A model generated the notes under the pieces. That model searched no databases. It was not told where the DNA came from and was given only the letters and a program-made list of their open reading frames with translations. A stretch of 64,000 nt of DNA from assembly GCF_046054155.1 (NCBI RefSeq), contig NZ_JBEQCT010000013.1, positions 1 to 64,000 of the forward strand. The letters are read 5' to 3'. This document shows, in pieces, positions 8,830 through 18,509 of this stretch. The position numbers were made by a program, and so were the translations under genes. Source of the stretch: Celerinatantimonas yamalensis. GTDB taxonomy: Bacteria; Pseudomonadota; Gammaproteobacteria; Enterobacterales; Celerinatantimonadaceae. How positions within the stretch are numbered: position 1 is the stretch's first letter; each line of letters starts with the position of its first letter.

Positions 8830-9963
8830 ATGAATATCTTAGTATTGGGGGCGGGTCAACTCGCGCGCATGATGGCGCTCGATGGATGGGTATTAGAGCT
8901 CTCTCTGCGCGCCTATGATGTAGGGCCCAAACAGGTCGTTGACCCTCTCACTAAACAGATTTATCCACAATCACTTAACGATGCAATTGCGTGGGCTGAT
9001 GTGATTACCAGCGAATTTGAGCATATCCCCTATGATGTGCTGGAGACCTGCGAGCAAAGCGGCAAAATGTATCCAGATGCCCGTGCCATTAAAGCGGGCG
9101 CTGATCGCCGACTGGAAAAAGAGCTGCTCGAGCAAGCCCAAGTGGCTAATGCGCCGCATCTAATCGTCAACGATAAAATTGGGTTCGAGCAAGCCCTCAC
9201 CCAGCTTGATTTACCACTCGTGCTTAAAAGTGCATTGGCGGGCTATGATGGCAAGGGACAATGGCGATTAGCAACGTTAGCTGAAGCCGAAAAACTGTGG
9301 CCAACGCTACAAGCGTTCTTGCATGACAACCCGCAACAGGCATTGATCGCCGAACAAATGATCCCATTTGATTATGAAGTGTCATTGGTGGGTGCTCGCA
9401 GCCACGACGGCGATATTGTTAGCTATCCGCTCGCGCTAAACCATCACCATCAAGGGGTACTTAATCTCTCGATTGTTGACGGTAGTCTACCCGGTGCCCT
9501 GCAGCAGCAAGCTCAACAGATGTTTCATGCCATAGCCAAGCAGCTTAACTATGTTGGGGTGTTAGCGATTGAATTCTTTGTGGTAGGTGAACGGCTGCTG
9601 GTCAACGAAATTGCACCACGTGTTCATAACTCAGGGCATTGGAGCCAGCAAGGTGCATTTATTAGCCAGTTTGATAACCATCTGCGCGCCGTTGCCGGGT
9701 TACCACTCGGTGATACGTCGCTGCGAGAACCAACGGCTATGGTGAATATTCTTGGTGAAGATACGCTCGACCCTGCCGTCTATGCGCTACCCGGTTGCCG
9801 AGTCCATTGGTATGGTAAAGATAAACGTGCAGGACGTAAAATGGGACATATCAATTTAAGTGCTCCCAGCCGCGAACAGCTCACTGAGCACATCACTGAG
9901 CTTGCACGCAAATTACCTGCCGAGCAATTTCCAGCATTGCATCTGTATTTGCAACAAGACTAA
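8830..9963 (+). CDS. purK: N5-carboxyaminoimidazole ribonucleotide synthase
   Basis: An ATP-grasp enzyme that joins bicarbonate to AIR to give N5-CAIR, the substrate of PurE. It is 377 residues long. The N-terminal GAGQLARMM dinucleotide-like loop, the ATP-grasp core (LPLVLKSALAGYDGKGQW) and the EIAPRVHNSGHWSQ metal/phosphate region are all present. It is coupled to purE with a 2-bp gap. Its stop codon directly abuts the stop of yrdD, which runs the other way, so the two convergent transcripts must overlap. Confidence 0.97.
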   Translation: MNILVLGAGQLARMMALDGWVLELSLRAYDVGPKQVVDPLTKQIYPQSLNDAIAWADVITSEFEHIPYDVLETCEQSGKMYPDARAIKAGADRRLEKELLEQAQVANAPHLIVNDKIGFEQALTQLDLPLVLKSALAGYDGKGQWRLATLAEAEKLWPTLQAFLHDNPQQALIAEQMIPFDYEVSLVGARSHDGDIVSYPLALNHHHQGVLNLSIVDGSLPGALQQQAQQMFHAIAKQLNYVGVLAIEFFVVGERLLVNEIAPRVHNSGHWSQQGAFISQFDNHLRAVAGLPLGDTSLREPTAMVNILGEDTLDPAVYALPGCRVHWYGKDKRAGRKMGHINLSAPSREQLTEHITELARKLPAEQFPALHLYLQQD

Positions 9964-10545
9964 CTATTCGTCGGAGCCTTCTGGCTCCGGCTGTAACTTC
10001 CCACATTTTTTACTGGCGCAATAGAGCTGTTCACCACTGGCCATTTTGCGCTTAACCAACAACTCAAATCCACAAAACTGGCAGCGTTGAGCCACCGGCG
10101 GATAGTTGAGCGCGAATTTGCACTTCGGGTATTGGTTACAGGCATAAAAGGTTTTACCGAAGCGAGATTGACGGCGCACAATTTGCCCTTGATGGCAGCT
10201 TGGGCAACTCACCTGAACCTCTTCAGGGGGGCTATCTAAACGTTCAATATGCTCACATTCAGGAAACCCACTACAGCCCACGAACAGCCCATAACGACCG
10301 CTGCGCAGTATTAATTGCTGACCGCACTCTGGGCACTCGGTACCGGGCAACAGTTTTTCAATCCGCGCATTATCATCATGTAACGAGCGGGTATAATCAC
10401 ACCCTGGGTGTCGGCTACAGCTGATAAATGAGCCGCCTTTACGATGTTGGTAAACCAGCTCAGCACCACACTTTGGACAAGGATCTACCGGTCCTTCCAG
10501 CGCATGTTTATGTGCAGAAAACAATTTTGGATCAATCTTAGCCAT
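9964..10545 (-). CDS. yrdD: Topoisomerase-type C4 zinc-finger protein YrdD
   Basis: A 193-residue protein made of four zf-C4 topoisomerase fingers like those at the C-terminus of topoisomerase I: CPKC...CSRHPGC, CPEC...CSGFPEC, CPSC...CNQYPKC and CQFC...CASKKC. No catalytic domain is attached. It is presumably a nucleic-acid-binding protein; its role in E. coli is not established. It is the last gene of dprA-smg-yrdD, the conserved gammaproteobacterial order, and is convergent with purK with stops side by side. The 61-bp gap to smg contains CGAGTTAACTCG. Confidence 0.9.
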   Translation of the reverse strand: MAKIDPKLFSAHKHALEGPVDPCPKCGAELVYQHRKGGSFISCSRHPGCDYTRSLHDDNARIEKLLPGTECPECGQQLILRSGRYGLFVGCSGFPECEHIERLDSPPEEVQVSCPSCHQGQIVRRQSRFGKTFYACNQYPKCKFALNYPPVAQRCQFCGFELLVKRKMASGEQLYCASKKCGKLQPEPEGSDE

Positions 10546-10606
10546 AAGTCTCTTAGTAACAACGAGTTAACTCGGATAGCCATTGCATCACCGAGCTAAA
10601 CTGCAG

Positions 10607-11083
10607 CTAATGCAAGATGCCATCTCCTACTTCAAAAATCAGCTCTTCCATTTGCTGATATGCAGATTCACTACCAGGGACATTGAACAGCACCATCAAG
10701 ATGATCCATTTTAGATCATCGAGCTCAATTTCTGGACTATCCAATTCCATCACCCGATCCAACACCATTTCACGGGTTTCTGGCATCAATACCTTGATCT
10801 GCTCCAAAAACATCAAAAAACCACGACATTCGACATCTAGCTTAGCCATCTCTGGCTGAGTAAATATGCGAATGGCTGAGGTTGCCGACGGGCTCAGGTA
10901 GGGGTGAATATCACTTTCCTGAAGTGCAGCCAGCTGCTCTAGCCAGTCCAGAGCTTTATAGATCTCCTCTTTACGAAACCCTGCACGAGAGAGCTCATCG
11001 GTGAGTTCATCATGATCCATCAGCAGTTCAACATCACTGTGGATATAGGTCTCGAAAAGATACATGAGGATATCAAACATCAC
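10607..11083 (-). CDS. smg: Smg family protein
   Basis: A 158-residue acidic protein of the Smg (DUF494) family, with MMFDILMYLFETYI at its start and a C-terminal ELDDLKWIILMVLFN stretch typical of the family. Its function is unknown, though the gene sits next to dprA across the gammaproteobacteria. The start overlaps the dprA stop by 4 bp (ATGA), which implies translational coupling. Met2 is an equally good start. Confidence 0.9.
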   Translation of the reverse strand: MMFDILMYLFETYIHSDVELLMDHDELTDELSRAGFRKEEIYKALDWLEQLAALQESDIHPYLSPSATSAIRIFTQPEMAKLDVECRGFLMFLEQIKVLMPETREMVLDRVMELDSPEIELDDLKWIILMVLFNVPGSESAYQQMEELIFEVGDGILH

Positions 11084-12180
11084 GGGTTCCTCCTCGATCG
11101 GACATAACCGCCGGGTACGGATGCGATCTCACCGGCTATTTCCAGCTCAATCAATTTCCCGACGACGTATTCCACAGGCAGTAAGCTGCGTTCGACAACT
11201 TGGTCTAGTGTTGTCGTCTCATAACCTACGTTATCCAACAATTCATCCCTTGGCAATTGCTGTTGACAACTATTATCTGATGGTGCGCATTTATTGTCCA
11301 AAAAATCTGGAATTAACCAGATAAGCTCATTGAGTATATCGGCAGTCGATGTAACCAATTTAGCCCCATGCTGAATAAGCTGGTGCGGTCCTTCACTTAA
11401 AGGATTGTCGATATTTCCAGGAATAGCAAACAATTCTCGATTCTGTTCAAGTGCATAACGCGCGGTAATCAGCGAACCGCTACGCGCAGCCGCCTCCCCC
11501 ACAACGATCCCAATACTTAACCCACTAATCACCCGGTTACGCCGCGGAAACTGCTGCGCTTTGGGCGGACAACCAGGAAGAAATTCACTGACCAACGCAC
11601 CCTGTTGACAAATTTGCTCAGCGAGCTGTCGATGCCGCGCTGGATAAATACGATCAATCCCTGTTCCCATCACGGCAATGGTCTGACCAGCCAGTAATGC
11701 CCCATAATGCGCTGCGCTATCAATCCCCAGCGCCAAACCGCTGGTAATGACCAACCCGACCTCCGCAAGTTCATAGGCTAAACGCCGAACTTGTTCCTTA
11801 GCGCTATAGCCCGCCTGACGGCTTCCCACCATAGCCACTTGCGGCGCACTTAAGCAATCTACATGACCGCGCACAAATAACACGGGCGGTGGCAGTGGGA
11901 TCTCTTTAAGGCGTGCTGGATATTCAACGTCAGCCAACGTGACCAGATGATGCGTACTCGACTGAGCGAGCCAGTTTTGGGCCTGCTCGAGCTCTTGGCA
12001 ACCTTGTTCAAAGTTGCCGACTTGACGCTTTGACCAACCCAACTCATACAGCTGCGCGGCGCTGACCTGCGAGAGTTGATCGATGGGAATATGCTCCAGC
12101 ACACGTTGTAAGCGTTTTGGTCCAATGCCAGCAACGGCCACCAATCTTAACAGTATGTGTGAAATCGCCCCGGTATTCAT
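11080..12180 (-). CDS. dprA: DNA-processing protein DprA
   Basis: Binds incoming single-stranded DNA and loads RecA during natural transformation. The 366 residues hold an N-terminal helical domain with a GIGPKRL hairpin (about 18-24), the Rossmann-like core (GSRQAGYSA, SGLALGIDSAAH, MGTGIDRIYP, NRVISGLS, GSLITARYALEQNRE, PGNIDNPLSEG) and a C-terminal winged-helix (about 295-360). It is the first gene of dprA-smg-yrdD. The 255-bp divergent gap to def has an AT-rich inverted repeat (TTTTATTG/CAATAAAA at 12361-12383). Presence of DprA alone does not prove competence. Confidence 0.95.
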   Translation of the reverse strand: MNTGAISHILLRLVAVAGIGPKRLQRVLEHIPIDQLSQVSAAQLYELGWSKRQVGNFEQGCQELEQAQNWLAQSSTHHLVTLADVEYPARLKEIPLPPPVLFVRGHVDCLSAPQVAMVGSRQAGYSAKEQVRRLAYELAEVGLVITSGLALGIDSAAHYGALLAGQTIAVMGTGIDRIYPARHRQLAEQICQQGALVSEFLPGCPPKAQQFPRRNRVISGLSIGIVVGEAAARSGSLITARYALEQNRELFAIPGNIDNPLSEGPHQLIQHGAKLVTSTADILNELIWLIPDFLDNKCAPSDNSCQQQLPRDELLDNVGYETTTLDQVVERSLLPVEYVVGKLIELEIAGEIASVPGGYVRSRRNP

Positions 12181-12435
12181 AAACCTCTTCCACTAATTAC
12201 ATTCATATCATTAGTGTATAGAAAGTGCGATCATCCGTCATATATTGAGCTAACAAATAGAACCGATGATGAAAAGCAATCGAGCAAACTCGCCTAATGC
12301 TGTTTTTTAGTAGCAGAAATGACTAAAATGAGGAAAGTCTATTGCATGTTGAACAGATATTTTTATTGTTATTATCAATAAAAGTGGCTTTTTCGCTAGT
12401 AAACACTATCAATGATAAGAAGGTGACCGAACTTT

Positions 12436-12948
12436 ATGGCAGTTCTCAATGTTTTAAAATTTCCCGATGAGCGGCTGCGTACCGTTGCAAAACCTGTTGC
12501 GAAAGTCACGCCGAAGATCCAAAAGATGGTCGATGATATGTTCGATACCATGTACGCTGAAGAGGGTGTTGGATTGGCCGCAACGCAAGTCGATTTTCAT
12601 CAGCAAGTCATTGTGATGGATTGTTCTGAAACGCGTGATGAGCGGATTGTCCTGATCAATCCAGAAGTGATTCAGCGCTCTGACAGTGTTGCGATGAATG
12701 AAGAAGGTTGTTTATCGGTGCCTGAGTATCGCGCCGATGTTGAGCGCGCGACCGAAGTGACGATTAAGGCACTTGATCGTGACGGCAACCCGTTTGAGCT
12801 CAATGCCACAGGGCTATTAGCTATTTGCATCCAGCATGAGATGGACCATCTACTAGGGAAGTTATTTGTTGATTATCTCTCGATGCTGAAACGCCAACGG
12901 GTGAAACAGAAGATGGAAAAGCTAGCCAAACGTGAAACACGTACATAA
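12436..12948 (+). CDS. def: Peptide deformylase
   Basis: Removes the N-formyl group from nascent proteins. The 170-residue protein has all three family motifs: GVGLAATQ (44-51), EGCLSVP (90-96, Cys92 a metal ligand) and QHEMDH (133-138, His134 and His138 metal ligands with Glu135 catalytic). AAGAAGGTG stands at the correct distance before the ATG. It begins the def-fmt-rsmB-trkA-trkH block, a conserved order. Its divergent partner is dprA. Confidence 0.97.
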   Translation: MAVLNVLKFPDERLRTVAKPVAKVTPKIQKMVDDMFDTMYAEEGVGLAATQVDFHQQVIVMDCSETRDERIVLINPEVIQRSDSVAMNEEGCLSVPEYRADVERATEVTIKALDRDGNPFELNATGLLAICIQHEMDHLLGKLFVDYLSMLKRQRVKQKMEKLAKRETRT

Positions 12949-12985
12949 TACGTGCAACAAAGAAGACAACTAATAGGAGTTTGGT

Positions 12986-13939
12986 TTGAAACCATTGCGT
13001 ATTATTTTTGCTGGCACGCCTGATTTTGCTGCGCGTCATCTTAGAGCATTAATGAATAGCGACCATCAAGTGGTCGCGGTTTACACTCAGCCTGATCGCC
13101 CCGCAGGGCGCGGCAAAAAACTCACCGCCAGCCCAGTCAAAGAATTAGCAATGCAGCACCAACTCTCTATTTGCCAACCGACATCACTACGTTCGCCACA
13201 AGCCGCAGCGCAATTAGCCGAGTTTGAGGCTGATGTGATGGTAGTAGTGGCTTATGGCCTGATTTTACCCAAAGCCATATTAGACACACCTAAGCGTGGT
13301 TGTATCAATGTTCATGGCTCATTACTACCTCGCTGGCGCGGCGCCGCACCTATCCAACGGGCAGTATGGGCGGGCGATGAGCAAACGGGTGTCACCGTAA
13401 TGCAGATGGATGAAGGGCTCGACACCGGCGCAATGCTGCAGACCAGCGCCATTGCCATTAGCCATGATGACACCAGCGCATCACTCTATGACAAGTTGGC
13501 TGAAATTGGTCCACAGGCACTTATAGATGCCTTGGATAAGCTATCAGAAGATAAACTCAGTGCCACTGTTCAAGATGATGGGCAAGCCAGCTATGCGCAG
13601 AAGCTCTCCAAAACAGAGGCGCAGATTGACTGGCATGATGACGCGGTGCAGATTGAGCGTTGCATTCGCGCTTTTAACCCGTGGCCGGTGAGTTACTTTA
13701 CGCTGCACGATCAAGCCATTAAAGTCTGGCAAGCTCAAGTGGTTGAAACTACCCAAGTCGCTGCACCTGGGACCATTCTCTCAGCAGATAAATCTGGTAT
13801 TGTGGTGGCGACCGGTAAGCAAGCCTTGCAACTGCAGGTGCTGCAGATCCCCGGCAAAAAACCTTTAGGAGTGGTTGACTTACTGAATGCGCGGCGCGAT
13901 TGGTTTACGCTCGACAGCCAACTAGTGAGTCGTTCATGA
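12986..13939 (+). CDS. fmt: Methionyl-tRNA formyltransferase, TTG start
   Basis: Formylates initiator Met-tRNA with 10-formyltetrahydrofolate. The protein has 317 residues. The start is a TTG, supported by ATAGGAG seven bases upstream and by the following MKPLRIIFAGTPDFA, which matches the family N-terminus. The catalytic stretch HGSLLPRWRGAAPIQRA is near residue 110, with Asn and His in place. The C-terminal tRNA-binding domain covers about residues 205-310. It is 37 bp after def and overlaps rsmB by 4 bp. Use of a rare start codon may lower its expression. Confidence 0.96.
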   Translation: MKPLRIIFAGTPDFAARHLRALMNSDHQVVAVYTQPDRPAGRGKKLTASPVKELAMQHQLSICQPTSLRSPQAAAQLAEFEADVMVVVAYGLILPKAILDTPKRGCINVHGSLLPRWRGAAPIQRAVWAGDEQTGVTVMQMDEGLDTGAMLQTSAIAISHDDTSASLYDKLAEIGPQALIDALDKLSEDKLSATVQDDGQASYAQKLSKTEAQIDWHDDAVQIERCIRAFNPWPVSYFTLHDQAIKVWQAQVVETTQVAAPGTILSADKSGIVVATGKQALQLQVLQIPGKKPLGVVDLLNARRDWFTLDSQLVSRS

Positions 13940-15243
13940 AGCTGGTGACTTCGCGCGCATTAAGCGCCTCCATTATTTTTCAAGTCATCGAACAAAGTCA
14001 GTCACTCAATGGCCTGTTTGATCGTGAGTTAGCTCGTTGCTCGCTCAAGGACCGTGGTTTAACTCAAGAACTCTGTTATGGCGTGATTCGTCTGCTACCG
14101 CGGCTCGATTATTGGGCCAGACAACTGATGGATAAACCGCTGAAAGGCAAATATCGCACGGGGCATTATTTGATCCTCGCCGGTCTTTATCAGCTATTTT
14201 ACATGCGCATTCCCGCACATGCCGCCGTCAGTGAAACGGTGCAAGCGAGCCGAGAACTGAAACTGGGTCAATTTAGCAAATTGATCAATGGCGTACTTCG
14301 CAATGCTGAGCGCCGCCATGATGAGTTAATGGAGCTGATTAATCAGCAGCCATCACTGCAAAGTTGTCATCCCAAATGGCTCAGTGAGCAAATTGAGCAA
14401 GCTTATCCCGAAAAATACCACGATATCTTGCAGGCCAACAATCAACGCGCGCCAATGTGGCTGCGGGTGAATCAGCACGCGATCACAACCACCGAATACC
14501 TAGCTAAATTAGTAGAAGCAGATATTTCTGCCTTCCCTTGCCCAGATACGCCCGATGGACTGCGCTTAGAGCATCCGGTTGGCGTAACTAAGCTCCCGGG
14601 TTTTCATCAGGGTTGGGTCTCTGTTCAAGATGGGGCTGCACAGATGGCCGCACGCCTGCTCGATCCACAACCAAATGACAAAATTTTAGATGCCTGCGCC
14701 GCGCCTGGCGGGAAAACTTGTCATCTCCTCGAGCGTCAACCCAGCATCAAATTAACCGCCATTGATGTGGATGCGCAGCGCCTCACGCGCGTACAAGAAA
14801 ATTTAGACAGGCTCAATTTGCAGGCAATCTTGCGCGTAGCCGATGCGAGCAAACCACAATTGTGGAGCGATGGACCTTATGATCGAATTTTACTCGATGC
14901 GCCATGCTCTGCGACAGGCGTCATCCGTCGTCATCCTGATATTAAATGGTTGCGTCGCCAAGAAGACATTGCGGCTTTAGTTGTACTACAACAGCAGATC
15001 TTAACGGCGCTATGGGGTGAACTCAAAGTCGGCGGCACTCTTTTGTACGCAACCTGTTCCATATTACCAGCAGAAAACAACCAACAGATCGCTGGGTTTT
15101 TAGCCGATCATAGCGATGCCCAGTTATTACCTATTCACATCGATGAAACACCCCAGTCACCCGGTTGGCAGATACTGCCTGGAGAACTACATAAAGATGG
15201 TTTTTATTATGCGCGGTTACAAAAGCGTCCCAATGCTGGCTAA
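13936..15243 (+). CDS. rsmB: 16S rRNA m5C967 methyltransferase
   Basis: Methylates C967 of 16S rRNA with S-adenosylmethionine. I start it at ATG 13936, inside the fmt stop (ATGA overlap), giving 435 residues beginning MKLVTSRALSASI. A frame from 13900 lies within fmt and is not needed. The N-terminal NusB-like domain covers about 1-140. The methyltransferase core shows the DACAAPGGKTCHLL SAM loop, DAPCSATG with the first catalytic Cys, and YATCSI with the second. It is part of the def-fmt-rsmB operon. Confidence 0.96.
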   Translation: MKLVTSRALSASIIFQVIEQSQSLNGLFDRELARCSLKDRGLTQELCYGVIRLLPRLDYWARQLMDKPLKGKYRTGHYLILAGLYQLFYMRIPAHAAVSETVQASRELKLGQFSKLINGVLRNAERRHDELMELINQQPSLQSCHPKWLSEQIEQAYPEKYHDILQANNQRAPMWLRVNQHAITTTEYLAKLVEADISAFPCPDTPDGLRLEHPVGVTKLPGFHQGWVSVQDGAAQMAARLLDPQPNDKILDACAAPGGKTCHLLERQPSIKLTAIDVDAQRLTRVQENLDRLNLQAILRVADASKPQLWSDGPYDRILLDAPCSATGVIRRHPDIKWLRRQEDIAALVVLQQQILTALWGELKVGGTLLYATCSILPAENNQQIAGFLADHSDAQLLPIHIDETPQSPGWQILPGELHKDGFYYARLQKRPNAG

Positions 15244-15300
15244 ACCATTTGGGGCAGTCCAAACTATATTGAGTCACAGGCTAATCACCTTGTTAATTCT

Positions 15301-16677
15301 ATGAAAATTATCATTCTCGGTGCCGGGCAAGTCGGTGGCACACTGGCTGAAAACCTAGTCGGCGAAAAATCCGATATCACGGTGGTCGACACCGATAACG
15401 AGCGATTGCGTGATCTGCAAGATAAGTTCGATTTGCGGGTCGTGCAAGGTTATGGCTCAAACCCCGATGTGCTACGTGAGGCAGGAGCCCAAGATGCGGA
15501 CATGTTAGTGGCCGTCACCAACAGTGACGAAACCAATATGATTGCCTGTCAGATAGCCTACACCCTCTTTAATACACCTAATAAAGTGGCGCGGATCCGC
15601 TCGCAAGCTATTTTAGCTGAGCGTGATAAGTTGTTTCGTCCTGAAGCGATTCCACTGGATCACTTGATTGCACCAGAGCAACTGGTCACCGACTATATTA
15701 GTCGCTTAATTGACTATCCAGGTGCACTGCAAGTGATGAACTTTGCTAATGGCCAAGTCGGATTAGTTGCGGTCAAAGCCTATTATGGGGGGCCGCTGGT
15801 GGGCAATGCATTATCGGTCCTGCGCGATCATATTCCCAATACTGAAACGCGTGTTGCCGCTATTTTTCGCCGCGATCATGCGATTCGCCCGCAAGGCACT
15901 ACCGTTATTGAAGCAGATGACGAGGTCTTTTTCATCGCACCCAGTGAGCATATTCGCTCAGTAATGAGTGAACTACAGCGCCTCGAAGAGCCCTACCGGC
16001 GCATCATGATCGTCGGCGGAGGGAACATTGGCGCAGCACTCGCCCAGCGACTCGAAACCCAATATAGCGTCAAGCTGATCGAACAAACACTCGAGCGCGC
16101 CGAGTCACTCTCCGAAATGCTTAACAATACCATCGTGTTCTGTGGTGATGCTTCTGATCAAGAGCTACTACGTGAAGAACATATCGAGCAAGTGGACGTT
16201 TTTATTGCCGTCACCAATGATGATGAAGCCAACATTATGTCGGCGATGCTGGCTAAAAAAATGGGGGCGAAAAAAGCCATTGTCCTGATCCAGCGCTCAG
16301 CGTATGTGGATCTGGTCCAAGGCGGCGTCATTGATATTGCCATTTCGCCGCAGCAAGCCACGTTATCAGCACTGTTAACGCATGTGCGCAAGGGTGATAT
16401 CGTCAATGTCTATTCACTGCGCCGCGGCGCTGCCGAGGCCATTGAAGCAATCGCCCACGGCGATGAACACACCTCAAAAGTGGTTGGTCGCACCGTCAGT
16501 GAACTAAGCTTACCCCCAGGGACAACCATCGGGGCAGTCGTTCGTGGCGATGAAGTGCTGATTGCCCACGACGACACCCGCATCGAGCAAAATGATCATG
16601 TGGTGATGTTTTTAGTCGACAAAAAATACGTTCCAGATGTTGAAAAACTGTTCCAACCTAGCCCGTTCTTTTTATAA
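15301..16677 (+). CDS. trkA: Trk potassium uptake system NAD-binding subunit TrkA
   Basis: A cytoplasmic regulator of the TrkH potassium channel. The 458 residues hold two repeats of RCK_N plus RCK_C. Each RCK_N begins with a nucleotide-binding loop (IILGAGQVGGTLAENL at 3-18, IMIVGGGNIGAALA near 235). The gene follows rsmB by 57 bp and its last base overlaps the trkH start (TAATG), so the channel and its gate are translationally coupled. TrkA binding of NAD(H) and ATP in the family links potassium uptake to energy state. Confidence 0.97.
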   Translation: MKIIILGAGQVGGTLAENLVGEKSDITVVDTDNERLRDLQDKFDLRVVQGYGSNPDVLREAGAQDADMLVAVTNSDETNMIACQIAYTLFNTPNKVARIRSQAILAERDKLFRPEAIPLDHLIAPEQLVTDYISRLIDYPGALQVMNFANGQVGLVAVKAYYGGPLVGNALSVLRDHIPNTETRVAAIFRRDHAIRPQGTTVIEADDEVFFIAPSEHIRSVMSELQRLEEPYRRIMIVGGGNIGAALAQRLETQYSVKLIEQTLERAESLSEMLNNTIVFCGDASDQELLREEHIEQVDVFIAVTNDDEANIMSAMLAKKMGAKKAIVLIQRSAYVDLVQGGVIDIAISPQQATLSALLTHVRKGDIVNVYSLRRGAAEAIEAIAHGDEHTSKVVGRTVSELSLPPGTTIGAVVRGDEVLIAHDDTRIEQNDHVVMFLVDKKYVPDVEKLFQPSPFFL

Positions 16678-18128
16678 TGATCGTCAAATTCAAGCCAATT
16701 GTCTTTGTGAACGGGTTAGTTCTCTCTAAGCTGGCACTGTTTATGTATGTGCCAGCGGCGCTCGCCTTTTTTACTGGTACGCCCGGCTCAATTCAATTTA
16801 TTGAAGCGATTCTGATCACCCATGTAGTTTCCTTGTTAATGCTCCATTTCGGCAGAATGAGTCACTCTCGGATGAAAGCCCGTGAGATGTTTTTGCTCAC
16901 CAGTTCCGTATGGGTGATCTGTTGCGCATTTGGCGCACTACCCATCATGTTTTTAGGGCATACCAGTTACACCGATGCCTATTTTGAAACCATGTCAGGG
17001 CTCACCACCACTGGCTCAACAATTTTATCAGGTTTAGACAAACTGCCTCCTGCGCTGCTGTTATGGCGCTCATTGTTACAATGGCTGGGAGGGATTGGTT
17101 TCATCGTGCTAGCCGTGGCGATTTTGCCGTTTCTTAATGTTGGTGGGATGCGCCTATTTCAAACCGAATCATCCGATTGGTCAGAAAAAAGTGCGCCGCG
17201 AACCAAACATATTGCGGCCAATATCTTAACGGTTTATACGGTTTTGAGTATTCTGTGTGCCGTAGGTTATCGATTGGCAGGCATGAGTTGGTTTGAGGCC
17301 ATCAATCACGCCATGACAACGCTGTCTACAGGGGGATACTCTACCTCTGATCAGTCGATGGCCCATTTTAGTAAACTGGCTCATTGGAATGGCATTCTAT
17401 TTATGTTCTTAGGAGGGCTGCCCTTCCTCCTTTTTGTCCAAGCACTGCGACAACGGCGACTCAGCCAACTCACCCAAGATGCACAAGTTCGCGGCTTTTT
17501 CCTCTTGATTGCTGGAGTCACTTTGATAATGAGCTTATGGCTATGGCGACATAGTGCACTGCCCTATATCGATGCGTTACGAGTCAGCTTATTTAATATA
17601 TTATCGATCGTCACAACCACTGGGTTTGGCCTGACTGATTTTAGTCAATGGGGGCACTTTACGACCACGTTATTTGTCTTTTTGATGCTAGTTGGCGCTT
17701 GCTCCGGTTCCACCGCAGGTGGACTCAAGATATTTCGCCTGCAAATAGCCGCCACTTTGTTTCACAAGCAAGTTCGTCAACTATTATATCCGCGAGGGAT
17801 TTTCCCGCAGCGTTATAACGGCCGTCCGGTCAACGATGATATTGTTCGCTCAGTGGTGGCATTTACCGTGGCCTATGGATTGACAATCATTGTTCTTTCG
17901 GCAGGACTAAGCTATTTAGGATCTGATCCCACCACCGCCATCAGTGGTGCAATTACGGCGGTGGCGAATGTCGGCCCAGGTCTAGGCGAGATCATCGGAC
18001 CCAGTAGTAATTTCGCCTCACTCCCCGATCCGTCTAAATGGTTACTCAGCGGCGGAATGCTCATGGGGCGGCTCGAAATTTTAACCGTAGTCGTGCTATT
18101 TTTCCCTGCCTATTGGCGCGATGTCTAA
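16677..18128 (+). CDS. trkH: Trk potassium uptake channel subunit TrkH
   Basis: A 483-residue inner-membrane channel of the Trk/Ktr/HKT superfamily, with four membrane-pore-membrane repeats. Selectivity-filter stretches are seen in order: TTTGSTIL, TLSTGGYST, TTTGFGLT and VANVGPGL, each with the central Gly. It overlaps trkA by one base. A small hairpin (TAACGG/CCGTTA, 18126-18143) spans its stop and the stop of the convergent sirB2-like gene and is the only terminator candidate there. Confidence 0.97.
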   Translation: MIVKFKPIVFVNGLVLSKLALFMYVPAALAFFTGTPGSIQFIEAILITHVVSLLMLHFGRMSHSRMKAREMFLLTSSVWVICCAFGALPIMFLGHTSYTDAYFETMSGLTTTGSTILSGLDKLPPALLLWRSLLQWLGGIGFIVLAVAILPFLNVGGMRLFQTESSDWSEKSAPRTKHIAANILTVYTVLSILCAVGYRLAGMSWFEAINHAMTTLSTGGYSTSDQSMAHFSKLAHWNGILFMFLGGLPFLLFVQALRQRRLSQLTQDAQVRGFFLLIAGVTLIMSLWLWRHSALPYIDALRVSLFNILSIVTTTGFGLTDFSQWGHFTTTLFVFLMLVGACSGSTAGGLKIFRLQIAATLFHKQVRQLLYPRGIFPQRYNGRPVNDDIVRSVVAFTVAYGLTIIVLSAGLSYLGSDPTTAISGAITAVANVGPGLGEIIGPSSNFASLPDPSKWLLSGGMLMGRLEILTVVVLFFPAYWRDV

Positions 18129-18140
18129 CGGCTTAAACCG

Positions 18141-18509
18141 TTAATGGCAATAAGCAATCACTGCAATCGCAGCAAATACAATAATCGCCAGCAACCCACT
18201 GAGCACACGTTGGTGTTGACTTCTCGCTCGTTTAATCGCAATGGTGCCCAACACAATATAAACCACCAACAACACCAATTTGGCCGTTAGCCAGTTTGCT
18301 ATAAATGGGTACTCATCAATGAGTACACACATCCAAATCCCACTTCCCAGTAACACGGTATCCACAACATGCGGCACAATCTTAACCGCTTTATGCTGCA
18401 ACACGCTCGACTGGCGTAATGCCAACTGCCAACGCCAAACAAAACCAACAATACTAACGATGGCACTAACAATATGAATATCGACTAACGGTTTAAAAAA
18501 ATTCATCAT
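18141..18509 (-). CDS. SirB2 family membrane protein
   Basis: A 122-residue protein with four predicted membrane helices and the family pattern (N-terminal DIHIVSAIVSIVGFVWRW, then VPHVVDTVLLGSGIWM). SirB2 was named for an effect on Salmonella invasion-gene expression, and its biochemical role is unknown. Its start lies inside the end of nsrR (17-bp overlap), so the two are translated from one message. Whether it relates to nitric-oxide defence or membrane heme/copper functions cannot be told from the sequence. Confidence 0.8.
   Translation of the reverse strand: MMNFFKPLVDIHIVSAIVSIVGFVWRWQLALRQSSVLQHKAVKIVPHVVDTVLLGSGIWMCVLIDEYPFIANWLTAKLVLLVVYIVLGTIAIKRARSQHQRVLSGLLAIIVFAAIAVIAYCH

Noticed and set aside
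10563..10574. 12-bp palindrome CGAGTTAACTCG between smg and yrdD
   Set aside because: Palindromes of this length are expected several times by chance in the window, and the site is inside an operon.
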